Below, in pieces: positions 1-6,951 of a DNA stretch of 10,051 nt (its first letter is position 1; every line of letters starts with the position of its first letter). Below the pieces are notes generated by a model. The model ran no database searches. It was not told the DNA's origin and worked only from the letters and a program-made list of their open reading frames with translations. This DNA comes from Paracoccaceae bacterium (GTDB lineage: Bacteria; Pseudomonadota; Alphaproteobacteria; Rhodobacterales; Rhodobacteraceae), in assembly GCA_003250135.1 (NCBI GenBank), contig QKHF01000039.1, forward strand, positions 1 through 10,051, given 5' to 3'. Position numbers and translations under genes: made by a program.

Positions 1-1262
<1,262 letters not shown>

Positions 1263-1378
1263 GCAGCCGCGGCCGGTGAAACACGCGCAGGCGAACAGCG
1301 ACAAAGGAGGAGACGCGGCGAAGACAAGTTGAACATGGGGCGCGTCCGCGCCCGGATCAGGCGACAGATTTCAAGCGA

Positions 1379-1435
1379 GTTCCAAACTTTCGCAATCCTT
1401 CGCGACGTTTTGGAAGCTTATTGACAGCTTGGAAC
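1379..1435. repeat. Three TTGGAA-type repeats upstream of maeB (possible operator)
   Basis: GTTCCAA at 1379-1385 is the exact reverse complement of TTGGAAC at 1429-1435. It also pairs with TTTGGAA at 1409-1415. The two direct copies of TTGGAA start at 1410 and 1429, 19 bases apart, and bracket a TTGACA hexamer at 1421-1426. Such spacing over a promoter element is typical of a regulator site, but no regulator is assigned. Confidence 0.4.
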
Positions 1436-1449
1436 CTGATATTGGTTGC
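1421..1449 (+). promoter_or_regulatory. Possible promoter with consensus -35 TTGACA
   Basis: TTGACA at 1421-1426 matches the sigma-70 -35 consensus exactly, in a locally AT-richer stretch upstream of maeB. With a 17-base spacer the -10 would be GGTTGC (1444-1449), which is poor. GATATT at 1438-1443 looks better but sits only 11 bases away. The -10 is therefore unresolved and the promoter call is tentative. Confidence 0.3.
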
Positions 1450-1485
1450 AAAACCCGCGCGAAATGCGCGGAGCGGGAGGAGAAG

Positions 1486-1686
1486 ATGAGGATCGTAGCG
1501 ATCTCGGCCGGACGGCATTCGGCGGACATCCCTGCGCATAGCGTTTCCCGGCGTGCGGTTCGCACCGCCGGCGGCGGCCTCGTCATGCCTTTCAGCGCAA
1601 CTGATCGATGCGCGGAGACCCCGCGCGACCGCCATGCTCCGGCCCGGCCCGCTTGCGGCGCCGGCGCCCGTTCCCAGTTCACCTAG
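1486..1686 (+). CDS. Possible small ORF (66 codons), unrecognised
   Basis: An ATG at 1486 is preceded by a very good ribosome binding site (GGAGGAG at 1476-1482). It opens a 66-codon frame ending with TAG at 1684-1686, 17 bases before the maeB start. The product begins MRIVAISAGRHSADIPAH and is rich in Arg, Ala and Pro. It has no membrane segment and no family I recognise. GC at third codon positions is about 76% by hand count, compatible with either chance or coding. The strong SD and closeness to maeB could mean a leader ORF coupled to maeB, but it may equally be fortuitous. Confidence 0.22.
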   Translation: MRIVAISAGRHSADIPAHSVSRRAVRTAGGGLVMPFSATDRCAETPRDRHAPARPACGAGARSQFT

Positions 1687-1703
1687 AAGCCGAGAGATCT
1701 CCC

Positions 1704-3980
1704 ATGACCGACGACGCCGCAGACAGCTTCCGCCGCACCGCCCTCAAGTACCATGAGGAGCCGATCCCGGGGAAACTCGAGATTCGCGCGACCAAACCCA
1801 TGGCGTCCCAGCGCGACCTCGCGCTAGCGTACAGCCCCGGCGTGGCCGAGGCGTGCCTTGAGATCAAGGCCGACCCTTCTGCGGCGGCGAAGTACACCGC
1901 GCGCGGCAATCTGGTGGCGGTCGTCTCGAATGGCTCGGCCGCGCTGGGCCTGGGCGATATCGGCGGGCTGGCCTCGAAGCCGATCATGGAAGGCAAGGCG
2001 GTCCTCTTCAAGAAGTTCGCCGGCGTCGACTGTTTCGATATCGAGGTGAACGCCAAGACGGCTCAGGAGATCGCCGACGTGGTGATCGCACTGGAGCCGA
2101 CCTTCGGCGCGATCAACCTGGAAGACATCAAGTCGCCGGAATGCTTCGAGGTCGAGCGCATCTGCCAGGAGCGGATGAACATCCCGGTGTTCCATGACGA
2201 CCAGCATGGCACCGCCATCGTCGTCGGCGCCGGCGCCACCAGCGCCATGAAGGTCACCGGCAAGAACTTCGAGGACATCAAGGTGGTCTCCACCGGCGGC
2301 GGCGCGGCGGGCATCGCCTGCCTCAACCAGTTGCTGCTGCTGGGCGTGAAGCGCGAGAACGTCTATCTCTGCGATCTGCAGGGGCTGGTCTATGAGGGCC
2401 GGACCGAGGACATGACCCCCCAGAAGGCCGAGTACGCCCAGCCGGGCGGGCCGCGCAGCCTGGACGACGTGATTGAGGGCGCGGACCTGTTCCTCGGCCT
2501 CTCCGGCCCCGGCGTCCTGAAGCCGGAGATGGTGAAGAAGATGGCGGAGAACCCGGTCATCTTCGCGCTCGCCAACCCCACGCCCGAGATCATGCCGGAT
2601 GTGGCCAAGGAGGTTCGCCCGGACGTGATCATGGCGACCGGGCGGTCCGACTTCCCGAACCAGATCAACAACGTGCTCTGCTTCCCATTCATCTTCCGGG
2701 GCGCGCTGGACGTGGGCGCGAGCGAGATCAACGACGAGATGAAGATCGCCTGCGTCAACGCGATCTCGGCGCTGGCGCACGCCTCCTCTTCGGCCGAGGC
2801 CGCCAAGGCCTATCAGGGCGAGCGGCTGGTGTTCGGACCCGAATACCTTATCCCGAAAGCGTTCGATCCGCGGCTTCTGGCCGAGGTCGCCAGCGCCGTG
2901 GCCTTCGCGGCGATGGATTCCGGCGTCGCCACGCGGCCGCTGGAAAGCCGCGAGGCCTACAAGGACGCGCTCAGCCGCAAGGTGTTCCGCTCCGGTTTCT
3001 TCATGAAGCCGGTGTTCGAGGCCGCCCGCGCGGCCGCCCGCCGCATCGTCTTCGCCGAGGGCGAGGACGAGCGCGTGCTGCGCGCCGCGAATGCGATGAT
3101 GGAGGAAGGGGTGGACATCCCGATCCTCATCGGCCGTCCCACCGTAATCGAAGACCGCTGCGTGAAGTTCGGTCTGCCGATCCGTCCGGGCCGGGACTTC
3201 GCGGTCTGCGATCCGCATGACGATCCGCGCTATCCCGATTACTGGCGCGAGTATCACTCGGTCATGGAGCGGCGCGGCGTGACCCCGGATATCGCCCGCG
3301 CGGTGGCGCGCACCAACACCACCGCGATCGCCGCCCTGATGGTGCGGCGCGGAGAGGCGGACGCCCTCGTTTGCGGCACCTTCGGTCAGTACCATTGGCA
3401 CCTCAACTATATCGACCAGCTGCTGGGCGACGGAAAGCGCGCGGCGGTCGGCGCCCTGTCGGCGATCATTCTTGAAAGCGGGCCGGTCTTCCTGGCCGAC
3501 ACCCATGTGATCGACGAGCCCAGCCCGGAGCAGATCTTCCGGATCTGCACGGCGGCGACGCGCCATGTGCGCAAGTTCGGCATCGAGCCGAAACTCGCCC
3601 TGCTGAGCCATTCCAGTTTCGGCAACCGGAGCACCGAGTCCTCGCACAAGATGCGCGAGGCGGTCCGGCTGCTGGACGAAGCGAAAGTGGATTTCGTCTA
3701 TGAGGGCGAAATGCACGCTGACGCCGCGCTCGATCCGTCGATTTGCGAGCGCGTCTTCCCGAATTCCCGGCTGAAGGGGCCGGCGAATGTTCTGATCTTC
3801 CCCAATGTCGACGCGGCGAGCGCGTCCCGTAATGTGCTGAAGACACTGGCGGGCGGGCTGGAAGTCGGGCCGATATTGATGGGCCATGACAACAGGGCGC
3901 ACATCGTTACGCCCTCGATCACGGCCCGCGGCATCCTAAACGTCGCTGCTATCGCGGGGGTGCCGCACCAGACTGGTTAA
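1704..3980 (+). CDS. maeB: NADP-dependent malic enzyme with C-terminal phosphotransacetylase-like domain
   Basis: Cytoplasmic oxidative decarboxylation of malate to pyruvate, giving NADPH and CO2. The ATG at 1704 gives MTDDAADSFRRTALKYHEEPIPGK, the usual MaeB N-terminus, and 758 aa, the normal size of the hybrid class. An in-frame ATG at 1608 would add 32 atypical residues. The malic domain spans about residues 15-430: LALAYSPGVAE with the catalytic Tyr43, MEGKAVLFKKFAGVD with Lys98, metal ligands in NLEDI (Glu140, Asp141) and FHDDQHGTA (Asp166), and dinucleotide-binding STGGGAAG (Gly198, Gly200, Gly203). From about residue 435 to the end is a Pta-like domain (RIVFAEGEDERVLRAA, later LIFPNVDAASASRN). 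In studied homologues that domain is allosteric, not acetyl-transferring, and mediates control by acetyl-CoA. The weak SD-like GAGAG lies about 6 bases before the start. Between scpA and prpE it likely drains C4 acids formed from propionate. Confidence 0.96.
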   Translation: MTDDAADSFRRTALKYHEEPIPGKLEIRATKPMASQRDLALAYSPGVAEACLEIKADPSAAAKYTARGNLVAVVSNGSAALGLGDIGGLASKPIMEGKAVLFKKFAGVDCFDIEVNAKTAQEIADVVIALEPTFGAINLEDIKSPECFEVERICQERMNIPVFHDDQHGTAIVVGAGATSAMKVTGKNFEDIKVVSTGGGAAGIACLNQLLLLGVKRENVYLCDLQGLVYEGRTEDMTPQKAEYAQPGGPRSLDDVIEGADLFLGLSGPGVLKPEMVKKMAENPVIFALANPTPEIMPDVAKEVRPDVIMATGRSDFPNQINNVLCFPFIFRGALDVGASEINDEMKIACVNAISALAHASSSAEAAKAYQGERLVFGPEYLIPKAFDPRLLAEVASAVAFAAMDSGVATRPLESREAYKDALSRKVFRSGFFMKPVFEAARAAARRIVFAEGEDERVLRAANAMMEEGVDIPILIGRPTVIEDRCVKFGLPIRPGRDFAVCDPHDDPRYPDYWREYHSVMERRGVTPDIARAVARTNTTAIAALMVRRGEADALVCGTFGQYHWHLNYIDQLLGDGKRAAVGALSAIILESGPVFLADTHVIDEPSPEQIFRICTAATRHVRKFGIEPKLALLSHSSFGNRSTESSHKMREAVRLLDEAKVDFVYEGEMHADAALDPSICERVFPNSRLKGPANVLIFPNVDAASASRNVLKTLAGGLEVGPILMGHDNRAHIVTPSITARGILNVAAIAGVPHQTG

Positions 3981-3983
3981 CCG

Positions 3984-4011
3984 TGCGCCGGGTTCCTTCG
4001 AGCCCTGCGCA
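3984..4011 (+). other. RNA hairpin just after maeB stop
   Basis: Starting 4 bases after the maeB TAA, TGCGC-c-GGGTTC can pair with GAGCCC-t-GCGCA around a four-base CTTC loop. That is 11 pairs including one G-U, with one 1x1 mismatch. No T-run follows, so a standard intrinsic terminator is unlikely. It could attenuate readthrough, or stabilise the 3' end of a processed maeB message ahead of prpE. Confidence 0.4.
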
Positions 4012-4077
4012 TTCATCGTAGCGCCCAACGGAGGGGAGGCGCGAAAGAGAGAGATAGAAAGCGCGGAGGACCCCGAA

Positions 4078-5976
4078 ATGGGCGGATATGCTGATGTTTA
4101 CTCGGCTTGGAAGGCCGATCCTGAAGGATTTTGGATGGAGGCCGCCAAGGCCGTCGACTGGGTGAAGCCGCCGACGCGGGCCCTCGACGACTCCAACGCG
4201 CCTCTCTACGCGTGGTTCACGGACGCCGAGTGCAACACCTGCTGGAACGCCGTGGACCGCCATGTGGAGGCGGGGCGCGGCGACCAGGCCGCGATCATCT
4301 ACGACAGCCCGGCCTCGGGTGGCGTCAAGTCGAAGATCACCTTCGCCGAACTCAAGGACAAGACGGCGCGCCTGGCGGGCGCCCTGGCGAGCAAGGGCGT
4401 GGCCAAGGGCGATCGCGTGCTGATCTACATGCCCATGGTTCCGGAGGCGTTGGTGGCGATGCTGGCATGCGCCCGGATCGGCGCGGTGCATTCGGTGGTG
4501 TTCGGCGGTTTCGCGCCGCATGAGCTTTCGGTGCGCATCGACGCGGCGGAGCCCAAGGCGATCATCGCGGCCTCCTGCGGCATCGAGCCGGGCCGGGTGA
4601 TCCCCTACAAGCCGTTGGTGGACGAAGCGATCAGCGTCTCCAAGCACAAGCCCGACTTCACCGTGATCCTGCAGCGCGAGCAGGCGCAGGCGTCCTTGCA
4701 GGACGGCCGCGATTACGATTGGCATGCGCTTCAGGACGCTGCGGAGCCCGCCGATTGCGTGCCGGTGGGCGGCGGCGATCCGCTCTACATCCTGTATACG
4801 TCGGGAACGACCGGCGCGCCGAAAGGCGTCGTCCGCTCGAACGGCGGGCACATGGTCGCGCTGCTGTGGACCATGAGGGCGATCTACAACATGAATCCCG
4901 GCGAGGTGTTCTGGGCGGCGTCCGACGTCGGCTGGGTCGTCGGTCACAGCTATATCTGCTATGGGCCGCTGCTGCATGGCTGCACCACCGTGGTTTATGA
5001 GGGCAAGCCGGTCGGCACCCCCGATCCCGGCGCCTTCTGGCGGATGATCGAGGAATACGACATCAAGGCCCTGTTCACCGCGCCGACCGCGTTCCGCGCC
5101 ATCAAGCGTGAGGACCCGGCCGGCGAGTACGTGGGCAAATACGATTTGTCCGGACTGCGCGCGCTCTATCTGGCGGGCGAGCGGGCCGATCCGGACACGA
5201 TCGAATGGGCGCAGAAAAAGGTCGGCGTGCCGGTGATCGATCACTGGTGGCAGACCGAGACCGGCTACGCCATCGCGGCCAACCCGCTGGGCATCGAGGA
5301 ACTGCCGGTCAAGCTCGGCTCTCCGACCGTGCCGATGCCGGGCTATGACGTGCACATTCTGGACGAGAACGGGCACGAGGTCGGGCCGGGCGAGTTGGGC
5401 GCGATTGCGATCAAGCTGCCGTTGCCGCCGGGCACGCTGGCGACGCTGTGGAACGCGGACGATCGGTACAAGAGCTCTTATCTCACCACGTTCCCCGGCT
5501 ACTACGAGACCGGCGACGCCGGCATGAAAGACGAGGACGGGTATGTCTACATCATGGCCCGCACAGACGACGTCATCAACGTTGCGGGGCATCGCCTGTC
5601 GACCGGCGGTATGGAGGAGGTTCTGGCCTCGCATCCGGACGTCGCGGAATGCGCAGTCATCGGTGTGGCCGATCAGCTGAAGGGGCAGTTGCCGCTTGGC
5701 TTCCTGTGCCTCAACGCCGGTTGCGACCGTCCCAATGAAGACGTGGTCAAGGAGTGCGTCAAGCTGGTGCGCGAGCAGATCGGCGCGGTGGCCGCGTTCA
5801 AGCTGGCCGTCGTGGTGGATCGCCTGCCCAAGACCCGCTCGGGCAAGATCCTGCGCGGCGTGATGGTCAAGATCGCCGACGGATCGGAGTGGAAGATGCC
5901 CGCCACCATCGACGACCCGGCCATTCTGGACGAGATCTCGGACGCCCTGCAGGGGCTGGGATACGCCAAGGGCTGA
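4078..5976 (+). CDS. prpE: Propionate-CoA ligase (propionyl-CoA synthetase)
   Basis: AMP-forming acyl-CoA synthetase activating propionate to propionyl-CoA with ATP and CoA, in the cytoplasm. The ATG at 4078 follows GGAGGA (4065-4070) with a 7-base spacer. The 632 aa is normal for PrpE and slightly shorter than acetyl-CoA synthetase. The N-terminal domain begins YADVYSAWKADPEGFW and includes NTCWNAVDRHVEAGRG. The phosphate-binding motif YTSGTTGAPKG starts at Tyr240, with Lys249. DVGWVVGHSYICYGPLLHG and EGKPVGTPDPGAFWR are PrpE-like. DHWWQTETGY is the A5-type motif, YYETGDAG and ARTDDVINVAGHRLSTG follow, and the C-terminal catalytic Lys590 in KTRSGKILR is the usual target of regulatory acetylation in this family. 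It sits 97 bases after maeB and ends just before a terminator, so co-transcription with maeB is plausible. Acetate or another short acid cannot be excluded as a side substrate. Confidence 0.95.
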   Translation: MGGYADVYSAWKADPEGFWMEAAKAVDWVKPPTRALDDSNAPLYAWFTDAECNTCWNAVDRHVEAGRGDQAAIIYDSPASGGVKSKITFAELKDKTARLAGALASKGVAKGDRVLIYMPMVPEALVAMLACARIGAVHSVVFGGFAPHELSVRIDAAEPKAIIAASCGIEPGRVIPYKPLVDEAISVSKHKPDFTVILQREQAQASLQDGRDYDWHALQDAAEPADCVPVGGGDPLYILYTSGTTGAPKGVVRSNGGHMVALLWTMRAIYNMNPGEVFWAASDVGWVVGHSYICYGPLLHGCTTVVYEGKPVGTPDPGAFWRMIEEYDIKALFTAPTAFRAIKREDPAGEYVGKYDLSGLRALYLAGERADPDTIEWAQKKVGVPVIDHWWQTETGYAIAANPLGIEELPVKLGSPTVPMPGYDVHILDENGHEVGPGELGAIAIKLPLPPGTLATLWNADDRYKSSYLTTFPGYYETGDAGMKDEDGYVYIMARTDDVINVAGHRLSTGGMEEVLASHPDVAECAVIGVADQLKGQLPLGFLCLNAGCDRPNEDVVKECVKLVREQIGAVAAFKLAVVVDRLPKTRSGKILRGVMVKIADGSEWKMPATIDDPAILDEISDALQGLGYAKG

Positions 5977-5983
5977 TTGCAAA

Positions 5984-6025
5984 GCGGCGGGGCTTGCGGG
6001 CCCCGCCGCCGGTTACGTTTTATTT
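5984..6025 (+). terminator. Intrinsic terminator after prpE
   Basis: Seven bases after the prpE TGA, GCGGCGGGGC (5984-5993) pairs perfectly with GCCCCGCCGC (6000-6009) around a 6-base loop. A T-rich tract follows at 6018-6025. The 10-bp all-GC stem is very strong. The T-rich tract begins about 8 bases after the stem, so it is not a textbook U-tail, but its place at the end of the metabolic block supports termination. Confidence 0.8.
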
Positions 6026-6459
6026 AGCGTTCTACGAGATGCCTTTTCCGGCACGATCGGACGAGGCGCGCGATGAAATTTTCCCCAATTATAGCCGTTA
6101 CAGTCGCCCAAGCAGCAGCGGCTCGCACACGATCTTGTTGCGGAATGCAAAACTCCGCCCCCTGCGATTCGCAAATTGCGCACAGCTTTGGCGGTGTTTT
6201 GCAATTTGAACGACGCTGGATGACGCACCCTGTTTCATATCACGCGGGAATAAGGGCCATTGAGGTTAATTAAGGGAGATTTCACCAAATCGGCCTGAAT
6301 TTTGCTTTGCTTTCATGGAAGCGCGCCGCGAGGCGATGTCTGATGGCGTGCGAAGAGACATGTCGAAGCGACCGCCGGGGTTGAGGGATCGGCTCCCGGC
6401 TTATGGATGTGGCGATGGTGGGTGAGCAGGTTGAAGTGAGGAGCGTCCCGGCTCGGTCG
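6026..6459. other. Gene-free regulatory region between prpE and the signalling genes
   Basis: About 430 bases without a supportable gene, locally more AT-rich than its surroundings. It contains the nested inverted repeat at 6146-6203, an 8-base palindrome TTAATTAA at 6266-6273, and a T-rich stretch near 6300-6315 with repeated TTTGC units. It probably carries the promoter of the downstream signalling operon, but no clear -35/-10 pair could be fixed. An open frame at 6073-6273 overlaps the inverted repeat, lacks a good SD and resembles no family. Confidence 0.6.
6146..6203. repeat. Nested inverted repeat, operator-like
   Basis: TGCAAAACTCCGCC (6146-6159) and GGCGGTGTTTTGCA (6190-6203) are reverse complements at 13 of 14 positions, separated by 30 bases. 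Within the spacer, CGCAA-A-TTGCG (6170-6180) is a perfect palindrome whose centre (6175) falls half a base from the centre of the outer arms (6174.5). There is no T-run after it, and the loop is long for a terminator, so binding of a dimeric or tetrameric regulator is more likely. It could control the downstream signalling operon. Confidence 0.6.
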
Positions 6460-6951
6460 ATGCGCGGAACGACGCGTTCCCTCGCGCTCGCGGCGGCTGT
6501 GCTGTCGAGCGCGCTCACCTCGGCTGCGATCGCGGAAGAAGTGCTGCTCACCCTGTCCAACGAGAACGCCCGCGAGTCATCGCCGATCGAATGGACTCGG
6601 GAAGACCTGACCGCACTGCCGCAAAGACGTATTCAGACGGCGACCGAGTGGACCGACGGTCGGCCGGTCTTCGAGGGGCCGCTGGCCCGGGACGTCGTCT
6701 CGCGCGCGGCTGGCCATGGAGAGCGCGTCGCAAACGCCGTCGCGGTCAACGATTATTCGGTCGAGATCCCGCTCAAAGATTTCGAGAGATATGACGTGAT
6801 CCTCGCCCTGTCCGTCGACGGGCGCGAACTGTCGCTGCGCGACAAGGGGCCGATCTGGATCGTCTATCCCCGCGATCAACACGAAGAATTGCAAGACCCG
6901 GTCTTCAACAGCCGTTGGATCTGGCAGCTTGACCGGTTGGTGCTTCGGTGA
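6460..6951 (+). CDS. Exported protein, oxidoreductase molybdopterin-binding fold, no cysteine
   Basis: A 163-aa protein with a clear Sec signal peptide: MRGTTR, a hydrophobic core LALAAAVLSSALTSA, then AIA with likely cleavage after Ala25. The mature part (EWTREDLTALPQ, TEWTDGRPVFEGPLARDVV, NDYSVEIPLKDFERYDVILAL, DKGPIWIVYPRD, NSRWIWQLDRLVL) matches my knowledge of short proteins of the sulfite-oxidase/YedY molybdopterin-binding superfamily, about 160-170 aa. No cysteine exists in the protein, so the usual thiolate ligand of molybdenum is missing and catalysis is doubtful. It probably acts in the periplasm as a binding or sensing partner. The ATG at 6460 is chosen because it starts the signal peptide. 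In-frame starts at 6403, 6415 or 6436 (GTG) are possible and would add up to 19 residues. Its stop overlaps the next gene by 4 nt, indicating translational coupling to the kinase. Confidence 0.8.
   Translation: MRGTTRSLALAAAVLSSALTSAAIAEEVLLTLSNENARESSPIEWTREDLTALPQRRIQTATEWTDGRPVFEGPLARDVVSRAAGHGERVANAVAVNDYSVEIPLKDFERYDVILALSVDGRELSLRDKGPIWIVYPRDQHEELQDPVFNSRWIWQLDRLVLR

Larger units (their letters stand above)
1263..1703. other. 441-base intergenic region, scpA to maeB
   Basis: No recognisable conserved gene. From left to right it holds several things. A perfect Shine-Dalgarno-like octamer AAAGGAGG lies at 1303-1310 with no start codon at usable distance. A short GC hairpin lies at 1338-1353 (GGGCGCG/CGCGCCC around TC) without a following T-run. 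A cluster of TTGGAA/TTCCAA repeats around a TTGACA hexamer spans 1379-1435. A possible small ORF lies at 1486-1686. The region probably contains the maeB promoter and perhaps the end of the mutase transcript, though no convincing terminator was seen. Confidence 0.6.

Noticed and set aside
1338..1353. GC hairpin GGGCGCG/CGCGCCC as a terminator for scpA
   Set aside because: Only a two-base loop and no T-run. Self-complementary GC strings of this size are common in high-G+C DNA.
1608..1703. 32-residue N-terminal extension of maeB from an upstream in-frame ATG
   Set aside because: The extension is Pro/Arg-rich and unlike MaeB N-termini. The ATG at 1704 gives the expected MaeB start.
1824..3902. 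692-codon open frame on the minus strand
   Set aside because: Antisense to maeB. The translation is His/Arg/Ala-rich low-complexity sequence with no family resemblance. Long antisense frames are expected from strong GC3 bias.
3949..5982. 677-codon open frame on the minus strand
   Set aside because: Antisense shadow of prpE with the same His/Arg-rich composition. It even covers the terminator region, and prpE is unmistakable.
6073..6273. 66-codon frame beginning MKFSPIIAVTVAQAAAA, superficially signal-peptide-like
   Set aside because: No good SD, contains the nested inverted repeat, Cys- and Arg-rich tail with no family, and sits in AT-richer non-coding DNA.
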